From Panax quinquefolius (lineage: Eukaryota > Streptophyta > Magnoliopsida > Apiales > Araliaceae): a DNA stretch of 64,000 bases. How positions within the stretch are numbered: the stretch's first letter is position 1; every line of letters begins with the position of its first letter. Shown piece by piece: positions 27,501-35,981 of this stretch. Where the stretch lies: contig CM035171.1 of the NCBI GenBank assembly GCA_020205615.1, positions 122,764,893 to 122,828,892 of the forward strand. The letters run 5' to 3'. A program made the translations under genes and the position numbers. The notes beneath the pieces are model-generated. The model did no database searches. It was not told the origin of the DNA and saw only the letters and a list, made by a program, of their open reading frames with translations.

Positions 27501-30275
27501 ACAGTTGAGCCTACTGAGAGCTTAAACAAGAAAGTCTATAACTTCTTCCAATGCAATATTAAAATAACTGCATTACAATATGTATAGAGTGGTAAACTAT
27601 AACGAACAACAAAAATGTTGTATTCGTATACAAACAAAAAAGTAGGGACAAATCTTGGAGAAGCCACTCCCATTACATCATTTAAGAGCAATTGTTCCTG
27701 TTGGCAAGGAGGGGACTTATTAATTGAAATGCCATCAGGTTTACGATATCCTTAGTAGGGAAATCTGCAAATGATTTTTCTCTCCACGAATGCAGCAACT
27801 TGCACTCCCAATCCTTTATTTTTTACCACTCCTAATCCTTGTTAAGCCAACCATTAATGTGGATACCAAGTTGAAATTTGGGTAAACTCCCAAGTGTTGG
27901 AAAGGATTTACAAGCTAGATTCCAAATCGAATTCTAGTTCTGCCCTTCTTAAACCCTTTGCCCAAGCTACCTGAAAGCCTTTGAGGAAAGCCCAAATCTC
28001 TACCGTCATAATCTTTGCACAATATTTATATTAGAGGATGTATTTCATTGCACAAAAGTACTTCTTCGCATTGTGATTATCTCTCAAAAGAAAACAACAA
28101 ATCTCTAAACATATATAACATACCTTTCCAGACACTGATTCTTAAAGCCTCTGCTGAAAGTCCATGAACATACTCACCCAAATATCTTCGAAGTAAATGC
28201 AAAACCTACACACATGTAAATATCAATAGATATCTCAACAAGAATATAAACTATTTGATTTTCCCATTAATAGGATTTAAATCCATCAACTCTAAACAAA
28301 CATCATCACATGTTACATAAAGCCTTGAACTTTAAGCTGATTGATGAAGGGGGGAGGGGGAATGCGGGCAGAGAAGTTGCAATAAAAATCAGTATAGCAC
28401 CAGAGAAACTGAGGGAAAATTAATATGAATGCCCAAATCATTAATTGTTAAACAGTACACCCTCCATCTCCTGAAGATAGTAGCAAATGCAATTAAGGCT
28501 CTCCACAACTTCGTCAACATTGAGCAGTGTAGAAAAAGATGAGCATGAGATTAAGAATGAATGTCTCCAAACTTCTTTTTTTAATTTTAATGTTATGTTA
28601 TCATTTTGTAATTAGTGCGAGAAGTGGTGATGATTGATTACGTCTGGCAAACACATTACTGGAGTGATGTAATATGATCTCTTTAGATGTGGGATGTGGG
28701 ATGTGGGTGAATTGATTAACAAGGACTTTGTAAAGGCGTCGCAATGACCATATTGCGCATGGTTGAAATTATAGGTTGCTATGACTTACGAGAGTTTATC
28801 AACTCAAAATCATGACCTAATTATAATGTTTATCACTTTATCTTGACAATGTTGTCCTAGTGAGTTGAGGCTGCGATATTGGCCAATATAGCATGAGAAA
28901 ATGTCATAATGACACAGTAAATTCTGCCGCAACAGTAGGTCCACAATTACGATAATAGCAGCATGTGTAAAATATTTACCTTACTTCTTTCTTCCCTTCA
29001 AATAACAGTCCACCACTACTTTGTTCATTTTTCAATGACATCATGTGTCTCTCTATTATCATTTTCATTCTCTATTTCAGGTATGTGTAACAAATGTATT
29101 AATAAATATATATCAATGTCTGTGTGAGTGTGTAGATCTATATAAAGATAACTATACAGAAATGATTAACGGCCTTTCGGAATAAAGAAAATATTTAGTT
29201 TAATTGTCATCTACTGACAGATGCCTATATTATCATTCAATTAATACTTAATACTATATTACTTCTACTATTTCTATGATATTTTATGTTCATCAAATTA
29301 ACAATTATGTTCTTAATTTAAAGAAATTTCTATAATTCTCTAAAATATGTTATCCTCCAACATGAGTGTCTTCCAATACCCACATCAACTAAGTATAAAG
29401 TTAAGCTACAAAGGCAATTTTCACCATGTCTTTGATTGGGATGGAAAGTCCAAAGGCTTTAACAAGTTCTTTTTCTCTTTAACCATTATAAAAGGTACCT
29501 ACCAAAAAACAAAAAAGTAACCGTATAAAGAGTTGTGTATGTGACTATAGTATTTTTAAATATTTTCATTTTCAATGTTTTCTATTCTCCTTTTTTGTAG
29601 TTTACTGTTTTTGTTCCCTTTTTCGTATTTTTTTCTTTGTCATACATACATCTATTTATAAGTTTCTGCACAGTCGCTCTACAGTAAATCCTCTATGTTT
29701 TTGAAGATAAAATTGTCCAATATTTCATCAATTCTTATGAGTGTTATCAGGAAGTTATCACCAACAAATTGTCCTTCGGACATTGTTCTTATTCAAACTC
29801 ACCATTTCATTATATGAACAGCCGATACTTAACCCCTAATCCAATTTTCATAATCCTACAAGCAGTGTAGATAAAGAAACACACGAAAAATGAATTGGAC
29901 CTTCCAATAAACTATCCGTAGCCCAATTATCAAAAAGTTTCACGTCTGCATTCTAATTTCACTAATTACAGCTATCATAACTAAATCAATTAATGTTATC
30001 TTTGCTGGGGTGGGATATAACATTAAAGTTTATACCTCCCTTTTGTTTTCATGCATTGCATACATCACATAAAATTGGTCCAGAAATTAAGTTCACTGAG
30101 CCATTCGAAACTCAATAATGAAACCGAAAATTCAAACTACAAACTAAATTATAAAATCCCATCTGTTTCTGAGTCCATCTCTTCATCAACAACTAATGGG
30201 AAAAAAATCAATTCCATCACATAATTGGTAAATGGAGACAGAAAAAATTAGAGTCCTTACGTGTGCTTCGAACAT
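398..30275 (-). CDS. VPS13: VPS13-family lipid-transfer protein, PH-domain type (N-terminal 1,877 codons, partial)
   Basis: VPS13 proteins are rod-shaped bridges that move bulk lipids between organelle membranes at contact sites. I joined exons by GT..AG borders and frame. Exons (minus strand): 30261-30275, 28124-28205, 26629-26732, 25382-25477, 25214-25261, 24353-24403, 23227-23330, 22938-23055, 22315-22416, 22005-22205, 21356-21513, 20309-20467, 16741-16833, 16248-16596, 15718-15831, 13297-13392, 13151-13218, 10644-10764, 10348-10569, 10001-10228, 9786-9895, 9537-9633, 8760-8858, 8524-8661, 8266-8334, 7437-7844, 7021-7347, 6754-6885, 6502-6615, 6103-6287, 3304-3412, 3090-3233, 2179-2454, 1349-2023, 398-616. 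They total 5,631 nt with no internal stop. The start MFEAH is the usual plant VPS13 start. The order is chorein N-terminus, then a PH domain at about residues 844-945, as I recall for the Arabidopsis At4g17140 type (assignment from memory). The frame closes exactly at 398, but the usual C-terminal half is absent, so the gene continues beyond the left edge or is truncated there. Confidence 0.93.
617..3089 (-). other. VPS13 introns 32-34
   Basis: Introns lie at 2,455-3,089, 2,024-2,178 and 617-1,348, separated by exons 33 and 34. They are AT-rich with ordinary GT..AG ends. I see no transposon signature in them apart from a short AAG run near 2,716-2,727. Confidence 0.6.
3413..6102 (-). other. 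VPS13 intron 30 (2.7 kb)
   Basis: This long intron joins GA|GTTAGT to CAG|TTTCAT, completing a GAT codon. The sequence is AT-rich and has stops in all frames. Near 4,560-4,600 a stretch ending in TTATTATCAAAAAAG resembles the tail of the LINE at 12,661-12,695, so a small plus-strand retroposon tail is possible there. Nothing else is recognisable. Confidence 0.5.
6612..6672. repeat. Degenerate (GA)n tract
   Basis: Two clusters of GAGAGA separated by a short non-repeat lie just inside intron 28, beside the acceptor of exon 29. They form a CT-rich tract on the sense strand that may serve as the polypyrimidine region. Confidence 0.7.
8760..9895 (-). other. VPS13: VPS13 exons 21-23: inserted PH domain
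   Basis: Three exons (9786-9895, 9537-9633, 8760-8858) together encode about residues 844-945 and read as a pleckstrin-homology domain. The first strands begin after LVWK with [20 protein letters not shown]. The closing amphipathic helix contains the typical Trp in [21 protein letters not shown] domains usually bind phosphoinositides or proteins and so target their host to a membrane. In animal and yeast VPS13 the PH-like domain sits near the C-terminus, so the internal position is a plant-subfamily feature. Ligand binding cannot be judged from the sequence. Confidence 0.82.
11256..13034. mobile_element. Non-autonomous terminal-inverted-repeat element in intron 17
   Basis: The left end (from 11,256) reads CCATGGTTCAAAG followed by a GC-richer stretch with gcgtcaccaaaat. 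The right end (to about 13,034) is its imperfect reverse complement, with cttggtcgccgtcgtgac followed by CTTTGAACCATG. Arm similarity continues for about 35 bases. No exact target duplication could be set, so the superfamily is open (hAT or Mutator type). The interior is split by a LINE insertion (11,596-12,695). Without that insert the element would be under 0.7 kb, a usual size for a MITE. Confidence 0.45.
11596..12695 (+). mobile_element. 5'-truncated LINE with zf-RVT relic
   Basis: This is the 3' end of a plant L1-type LINE on the plus strand, antisense to VPS13. At 12,167-12,349 a frame encodes the zinc-binding end of the reverse transcriptase, with CVMC followed by [10 protein letters not shown]. 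Upstream, [12 protein letters not shown] is readable near 11,655. Further frames are broken. It ends in a poly-A tail (12,685-12,695). A target duplication of about 28 bases flanks it (11,569-11,596 and 12,696-12,723), differing at about four places, all transitions, which points to an old insertion. Confidence 0.78.
13690..14068 (-). pseudogene. LINE reverse-transcriptase C-terminal relic
   Basis: On the minus strand a frame reads [20 protein letters not shown] and continues with a hydrophobic stretch. This is the usual zf-RVT end of plant LINEs (S-H-L-x-x-H-C followed by W). The expected upstream CxxC is cut off by the MITE at 14,069. No tail or target duplication was seen. Confidence 0.5.
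14069..14440. mobile_element. MITE of 372 bp
   Basis: The left end AGGGGTGTTTGATAAAA and the right end CCTAAACAAACAGCCCC are inverted copies, similar over about 30 bases. TAA lies directly outside both ends (14,066-14,068 and 14,441-14,443), suggesting a PIF/Harbinger (Tourist-like) element, although the end sequence would also fit some hAT MITEs. Inside the left arm is a short array of CTGAAT/GAATCT units. It has no coding capacity and sits inside the LINE relic. Confidence 0.6.
14939..15353. mobile_element. Inverted-repeat element rich in GAGCTCGA-type words
   Basis: It begins with CAGCTGTAAACAAACC and ends with GTCTCATTTACAGCTC, the inverse within a few bases. The interior repeats words such as aagctcgaac, gagcttgactcg and gcccgactcgag, well known in non-autonomous hAT-type elements of dicots (family recalled, not checked). 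No exact 8-bp target duplication was identified. Confidence 0.5.
17230..17700 (-). pseudogene. Possible LINE 3'-end relic
   Basis: Two adjoining minus-strand frames read [14 protein letters not shown] and, further on, a hydrophobic tail with [15 protein letters not shown]. The pattern H-C-x-x-x-W followed by a Trp-rich, membrane-like tail resembles the end of plant LINE ORF2. Cysteine ligands upstream are missing, so the call is weak. Confidence 0.35.
17763..19105. repeat. Long inverted repeat in intron 12
   Basis: The arm at about 17,763-17,925 (starting gttggtcgagttaaatcaac) reappears in reverse complement at about 18,940-19,105 (ending gttgatttaacccgagttg). The arms are imperfect, with similarity over roughly 160 bases. 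The 1-kb loop has no coding sequence. This is the structure of a foldback or MITE-like transposon; the superfamily is unresolved. Confidence 0.55.
20548..20792. mobile_element. Stowaway-like MITE (Tc1/mariner)
   Basis: Near-perfect terminal repeats (CGCCCTCCATCCTACATT on the left; AATGTGGGATGGAGGAAG on the right) are flanked by TA on both sides. The CTCC-TCC end is the signature of Stowaway MITEs. It is 245 bp, non-coding, and lies in intron 11 (20,468-21,355). Confidence 0.8.
23563..23860. mobile_element. GC-rich hAT-type non-autonomous element
   Basis: It starts TAGACCTAGCAAAACATGG and ends GCCAGGTCTA, with inverted ends similar over about 14 bases. A perfect 8-bp target duplication, ACAAGCAT, lies on both sides (23,555-23,562 and 23,861-23,868), diagnostic of hAT. 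The interior is strikingly GC-rich in an AT-rich intron (intron 6) and is built from two related halves: GGCCGGGCTTTGGGCT begins at 23,599 and again at 23,756. The overlapping open frames of up to 98 codons follow from base composition and are not genes. Confidence 0.85.
24444..24531. repeat. (AT)n microsatellite, about 44 units
   Basis: A pure AT dinucleotide tract about 88 bases long lies in intron 5, just upstream of exon 6 on the coding strand. It creates open frames of alternating Ile and Tyr, which are artefacts. Its true length may be misassembled. Confidence 0.95.
24531..24866. repeat. Direct repeat flanking the small MITE
   Basis: A segment of about 45 bases (gaaacaaaaaataagcagaa, followed by gaagc and ggttactctcct) occurs at 24,532-24,577 and again at 24,821-24,864, each preceded by an AT run. 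The copies differ by a few bases. This looks like a local duplication of intron 5 including its microsatellite. Confidence 0.75.
24626..24789. mobile_element. Small MITE with 40-bp terminal inverted repeats
   Basis: The left end GGGAAAAGGTAGTATGTGTC and the right end GATACATACGCCATTTTTCC form inverted repeats of about 40 bases, both running inward to TTAGACACACACAAGCTTG. Flanking TA steps suggest insertion at TA inside the AT-rich microsatellite region. It is about 164 bp with no coding capacity. Confidence 0.65.
25478..26628 (-). other. VPS13 intron 3 with unassigned repeat-like block
   Basis: At 26,135-26,155 the words ggacggaggtagtatta look like one end of a Stowaway MITE whose partner end I could not find. 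The more GC-rich block 26,170-26,560 (ggactaaaatattacaattagc, cccacgtgtcccctcgaggg, taatacccttt) has the style of a dispersed repeat, but I found no ends. The rest is AT-rich. Confidence 0.4.
27660..28030 (-). pseudogene. LINE RNase H relic in intron 2
   Basis: The minus strand reads [20 protein letters not shown] followed by [10 protein letters not shown], matching the RNase H (RVT_3) pattern A-E-x-W-A-L-x-x-G-x-x-x-A-W with the following E-x-D catalytic region. It then breaks into stops. It is probably the C-terminal domain of an old LINE or a related retroposon. Confidence 0.5.
28206..30260 (-). other. VPS13 intron 1 (2.1 kb)
   Basis: AT-rich, with a few low-complexity runs: GGGGGAGGGGGAAT near 28,350 and a triple TGGGATG near 28,687-28,707. 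I see no coding potential and no transposon ends. As a long first intron after a five-codon exon it could hold regulatory elements, but no specific one is visible. Confidence 0.5.
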
Positions 30276-30500
30276 GGTGAAAGTTCAAACCGATCCTCAC
30301 GAGCTATGAATGAACTGATCGCTGTGGAGACTGGAGATTAGAGACTGCCATTGAAGGAAAATAGCGATGATCGAAGATTGACTTGATCAATTAAATGATG
30401 AACAAAACCCTAACTGGATCAAAAATGTATAGAGAGAGAAGCGGGCGGATGAATTGAAATGGAGAAACGACGAAAATCAAAGGACAGTTCAAATAGGAGT
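30276..30500 (-). promoter_or_regulatory. VPS13 5' leader and proximal promoter
   Basis: Upstream of the ATG on the minus strand lies a leader of about 150-200 bases. It contains a CT-rich patch (CTTCTCTCTCTATACA, near 30,430) of the kind often found at plant transcription starts. It also has a telo-box (AAACCCTAA on the plus strand, 30,405-30,413), common in promoters of broadly expressed plant genes. No strong TATA box is visible. The exact transcription start is not determinable here. Confidence 0.5.
30304..30351 (-). promoter_or_regulatory. Upstream ORF in the VPS13 leader
   Basis: An ATG at 30,351 opens a 15-codon frame (MAVSNLQSPQRSVHS) that stops at 30,304-30,306, 28 bases before the VPS13 ATG. 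It is out of frame with the main ORF and does not overlap it. Such uORFs usually lower translation of the main frame or tie it to reinitiation. Function is inferred from position only. It matters only if the transcript starts above 30,351. Confidence 0.5.
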
Positions 30501-31208
30501 AGAATTCGCTAAACGCTAGTTTTTGTTTATTTCTTCGCTCCGGTTCCGGTCGTTTGCGAATATTTCAGGACTGCAATACGATCAGGCCGGGTCGGTTTTA
30601 TGTGTTGGTCAACATCCAGTGTGCCGATTTTGGTTGGGCCTTTTTTTGTTGGAACTTGAACCTAATAAATCGTGTATAAAAATTGTAGAAGGCTGATAGG
30701 TTGATATATGAGTTATGAACTTCTAATTATCAAAACTACATTGAGATTTTTAAGTTGTATAAATTACATTGAAATTCGAGTGGAATTCGATTTATACTCG
30801 TTTTTTATTTAATAATATATGAGTCAAATCATTCAGATTAAGATTCGAATATTTTATTTTTTCATGAACAATACTTACACATGCTTGATAACTCATACTC
30901 GAATACGAGTATGATTCATACAAATAAACTAAATATGTAATATTTGTATCAATATTTATAATTTATATATCGGAACATGTGTGAAACATAAGTTATCATT
31001 TTTATATTTTTGTTGTTTATTAAAATAATTCAATTGTGATATTTATGCATGCGTGTAAATATATCAAATTACACTTATATTCAAACTACTTATACTCATT
31101 GAATTTGAACATGAAATATTATAACTATGTAATTTTTATTTGAGAATTTTTATTTTTTGTTTATCAAGCTAATTCAATTGTAAGTTTCTCTTTTATATTA
31201 TATATATG
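30501..31208. other. Intergenic, VPS13 upstream
   Basis: AT-rich sequence between the VPS13 leader and the first solo LTR. I see no gene, repeat or clear motif. Confidence 0.5.
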
Positions 31209-33966
31209 ACATTTGTGACGCCCCCAAAATAGGTCCATTCCATCCAACACATTCTGAGTCGCCAAATACATGGTACAGAAATAACTACAACTTTATTAAT
31301 ATATTTGTCGTGCAAAATACGACAACATATATACTGTGAGTTTAAATACAATTATTATCTTCTAGACAATATACATACCCAAATAAATCCTCATTATTGA
31401 TACACTATTTTACGAATAGTGAAGACTACTAAAACAACTATCTCTAACCATCACTCCACACCTCGACTAGTTCCTCGCTATAATCTCGCTACGAGAAGAA
31501 AAAAATGGAACAACAAGGAAAAGGGTGAAATTCAACTAGCCCAAGAAAGAATATTATGACTAAGATAATATACAACAAATTATCGTTAGTCTCCAACAGG
31601 AAAAAATCTAATAGAATACAATGGACAACAAATTTTAAATCAATATTCGCAGCAATGAATTAATAATTCATTAGAAGAGTTAAGTAGAGAATGCAAACTA
31701 CTATCTTCTATATATGAATTTAAAAGTTCATCGTCGATATTTTATCCTGTAAACATCAATCAATATACATCCGAATCAATATATTCATTTTGACCACTGA
31801 GCCAAAGATATTCATCACCGGGTCATGTTCATCTAAACACTGCTCATCTTTGTACTACGACCAAAGATATTCTTCGAAATCATTCATCTTTGCACTACGT
31901 GCCAAAGATATTCAAGAATATCATCATTTAAGACCGAGGATGATGAAAATATTTTAAAGAAACGAATCCAAATGAAACAAAATGACAAGGAATAAGGATT
32001 CGTACTTTTGTTTTATCCACGTCCAAAAATACCTCAAAAATAATCACATTGGTGTAAAATTCAAGAATGATCAAAACATGGATACAATCAAAGCTAGTAT
32101 CCATAATAGATATTTTAGACGAAAAAAAATTTTCATTTTCTATTGAATAGTCTTGCAGATTCGTGAATAATTGTCGATATCGTGAATAAAGTCCGTATCG
32201 TGAATAAGAACTCAGACACCAAAAGATAAAAATTCTACAAAAAACATCTTCACGCTTACGGAATAGTACTTTCGTGAATAGTAACTCGTGAATAAGAACT
32301 CGTGAATAAGAACTCATGAATAAGTAACCCGACATGAAAAAGTTCCAAATTTGATAAAAGTTTTACCCAATATTTCAAAGATAATGATATTGAAGAAATA
32401 ATATCATTTGAGAAGAAAATAACATCCCTTACCTCGAAAGACAATGACTTCTAGTTGAAACACCTGATATATGCTATGATTTGAACTTGCAGACCGTATA
32501 GCAACACTCAAAGTATACTCACAAGAATACGCTCAAAATATCGAGAGAGAAATAGAGAAAACTTGGGCTTAAAGTGTGATTTTCAATTCTAACCTAAGAC
32601 CCTATTTATAGGAAATTGCTTAGAACACCAAAAAGCGAAAAATTGAATATAATATTAATATAATTATACAAATTTTCCTTAGCCCACCTTTTGGTCAAAA
32701 ACACCAGCCACACATGTTAATGATGTCCAAAAAAATACAAAAAACGTTTTTCTAACAAAAATAATTTAAACTCCAAAAATCAATTCACACCCGATATATC
32801 GAAACTTCAATAATTCACAATAAATAGCTCTTTTATCAGAAAATTCGAATCTTGCAAATTTTAATAGGAAATTCAATTCTCTACAATTTTACGTAAGAAA
32901 GTTTTTCCAAATTCCAAATGAAATTGGCCCAAATCCACAAACTACGATTTATACGATCTATAATCAATTTTCGGTCAAGAAATGGGTCCACCAACACACA
33001 AAACATGTGTTAAACATTTAATGCCACAAAAATACTCTTCCTCCTCATATACTCATATATCCCACATTCATTATAAAAATATCACCGTTAATATATTATT
33101 AAAATAATATATTTAAATGAATTATTTTATCGTAAAAAGATAAAATATTAATTTTCAACAATTGTCACATTAAAAAATTTCTCCATCTATATTCACATAA
33201 AATCAATATTTTCCTCATCATATAAATCAATAATTAATTATTCACAAATAATATTACGAATCACAAGATCTTGTGACCGTAGCTCCTGGAAAAGAGGGCT
33301 TTCCAATAAGGATCTCTTACTTCTACAAGCGCATGATTAGGTGACCAAACCTCTCCTTAGATGAACTTTCTAGACATTGTCAATAATTTTTTCTAATAAT
33401 ATTATTCGGATAAGATGAATTATTGCTCTGATAATGGAAAATACTTGTGTAATGATAATTTATTGAAACAACAAGAATATAAAATATTAATGCAAAGAAT
33501 TATTGAATCAATAAAATAAAATAATTGAATAATAATTATTTGTAACAATTATTGAGTAGTGCCTTTCTACGTAAGAATCAATAATTGGTGCAATACCGCA
33601 TGTCTTCTTGTCAACAACGCCAGACATCAGATTTTAACCAATAGGGTATTCTAACAAGATTAATTCAGTAAATAACTACGCCAAATTATTTATAAACAAC
33701 TTATATTTGTCGTTTTCTTCATCCAATCGCTTTACTCATTATGGGCCCACACAAGTAGCAATATTCCGCATTTAATATTCCCCGACAAAGAAGAATATTC
33801 CACGACCAAACGAATATTTCTAATAATAATGAATATTTTATAACAACTTGCTTATTCAAATATTTACGTATTTTACCCATAACTAACCACATTAATCAAA
33901 TCCACCCTTACTATTTCAAAATAAAGGAAATTCCTTTTTATTTAAAAATTTCGGTCTTACAACATT
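31209..33966 (-). mobile_element. Solo LTR S1 of a Ty3/gypsy element
   Basis: The LTR (31,214-33,961; 2,748 bp) runs from TGTGACGCCCCCAAAAT to GGTCTTACA and is flanked by the perfect 5-bp target duplication ACATT (31,209-31,213 and 33,962-33,966). Its sense is minus, judged from elements A and B, whose coding strands fix LTR polarity. It contains a TATA box (CCTATAAATAGG on the minus strand, 32,611-32,622) and 14-bp tandem units near 32,273-32,327. No internal region remains, so it is a product of LTR-LTR recombination. Confidence 0.9.
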
Positions 33967-34760
33967 AATGTTTTTAATAACTTTTTTTATTTATTGTGAG
34001 ATTTATGCGTGCATTTATATATATATATATATATATATATATCAAATTATACTTATATTCATTGATTTTGAAAATGTATTATTATAAATATGTAATTTAT
34101 ATTTGAAAATTATAAATTTATGTCTAAATTACCCTTGAAATGGCCAACCAAATTAATTTGGATAATATCTCTTATTGACTTATTATATACTAGTCAGGGG
34201 AGGATCCAGGCGCGGAGTTCAGTGGGGTCAAATTCGAAAAAAAAATCCTTTAAGAATAAAATTTTTATAAAATTAAATACAAAACTAAATAATCATTAAA
34301 TATTATTTACAATATTATTTTTTGAGGTTTTATTGCTTAAAATTTTTGCTTGATAACCTCATTTTTAATAGTTGTAGAAATATCACGCTAAATATAAGTT
34401 ACTAATGTATTATTATATAGGTTTCATTGGAGTTGGGTCTTGCTCAAAAACTAAAACAATATCCACCATTGTATATTATTAATTATAACTAATATATAGT
34501 CAAATGAAAATAACAAATATATAAATCAAAATAGTATCAACATTAAACATTATACTATGCAAATTATAAGTACATTTTATAACGTAAAGTTATCAAAATT
34601 TCTTATAAGGAATCCTTAGTTATCGTATATTCTTTTATATTTGGATACGTAACGTGTTTTACAAAGTTTTTCATCCATTAATTTAATCAACTAACATAAT
34701 TTTGCACAATTATAATTGGATTAAATTACTAAATGACAAAAGAAGTGTTAAATAAATACT
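33967..34760. other. Intergenic between solo LTRs
   Basis: AT-rich, with a (TA)n run at 34,017-34,042. At 34,195-34,240 the words ggggaggatccaggcgcgga and cagtggggtcaaa resemble the end of a dispersed plant repeat; its other end was not found. No gene. Confidence 0.4.
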
Positions 34761-34765
34761 GCATG

Positions 34766-35981
34766 TGTGACGCCTCCAAAATTAGGTATACATCACCCAT
34801 CTTGGGTAGTCAGATACATGGTACAGAATTTAAATATAACTTACTAATATAACATGCTGGTATACAATACGACATAAAGCGTGAGTTTGAATACAAATAA
34901 TGTCTACTAGATATTATACAAACTCAAAAGGAGTCCTCATTACAATTATTATCACACTATTTCACGTAGAATAGTGAGGACTACTAATCTTATCCTCTGA
35001 GACCATTACTCAGTTCCCAGGACTCGTCCCGGCTATGTTCTCATTTCACAAGAAACAGGTGAAAGAAAGGGTGAGCTCAACTAGCCCAAATGAAATATTA
35101 TGACTAAGATAATGCGAGAATAAATTATCAATAGCCTTGACATTGTTAAACCGATAAAATATAATAAACATCAAGTTTAATGCATAGTAGGAACAAGATC
35201 CATTAAAAGAGTCAAGTAGAAAATAAAATCTACTATCTTTTATGATTTAAAAGGTTTTTCATCACTTTATTATAGCTAAGACTCGAAACTTTAATAAATA
35301 ATCCACATCATCGAATCACCCCGCACTACGGCCAAGGATATTCTTTAGTATCGCGTACAATTATTCTGCCTTTACATGCCAAGAATAGTTGTGTATTCAT
35401 TAATGGTCATGATCATGTCAATAATCGTCCATCAATGCACTACTGACCCATCGAGGGACTTTTACCACATCATTTGTAACATTACGGTCATGATTACAAT
35501 CAATAATCCACAGTCATAATCATACCAAGTCCATCCATGCTCTACAAAGCCACAAATGACTTTAAAAAAACATGAGGATGATGACAATGATATAAGAATT
35601 CAATAAAACAAGTTCAAGAATTAAGTTATTCAGGAACTAATAACATCCAAACTGTCAACATGATCTTTCGCTTTGTAGAGTAAAAATTCAAAAATGATCG
35701 GAAGAATATTTCCATGAAAAGATATCTTGGATGAAACGCTTGAATATCAAGGATATTCTACTAATTTCATGGAGTATAAAGTCAAAGTTTTAACCAATCC
35801 GGGTATAATAAAGAATGGAATAACAAAAGAAATCACCATGCATGCGATAGAATCAAGACAGCGGAGTTATTCCAATGAGAATAATAAATAACGGAACCAG
35901 GTCGGTGAAATTCACACCGGCGTGATGTTCCAACAGAATAATAAAGATGGAACCGGATCCGGTAAAAAACACGAGATAGGG
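34766..35981 (-). mobile_element. Outer solo LTR (O), left part
   Basis: It starts TGTGACGCCTCCAAAATTAG after GCATG (34,761-34,765). The other part is at 60,164-61,343, followed by the matching GCATG (61,344-61,348). Together they make an LTR of about 2.4 kb interrupted by element A. Its sense is minus. The end near 35,981 lies in a tandem array with units containing ggaaccgg and cacacgag. Confidence 0.85.

Larger units (their letters stand above)
20309..30275 (-). other. VPS13: VPS13 exons 1-12: chorein N-terminal region
   Basis: These exons encode about residues 1-413. The first 115 residues match the chorein motif that caps the lipid-transfer groove: an N-terminal helix ([13 protein letters not shown]), then the strand segment [17 protein letters not shown], then [15 protein letters not shown]. 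The next part contains [15 protein letters not shown] and a run of short exons typical of the extended VPS13 N-terminal module. Exon 1 encodes only five residues and is separated by a 2-kb intron, so the start could be missed by automatic gene calling. The start is favoured because it is followed directly by the conserved chorein helix and has a leader with promoter-like features upstream. Confidence 0.9.
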
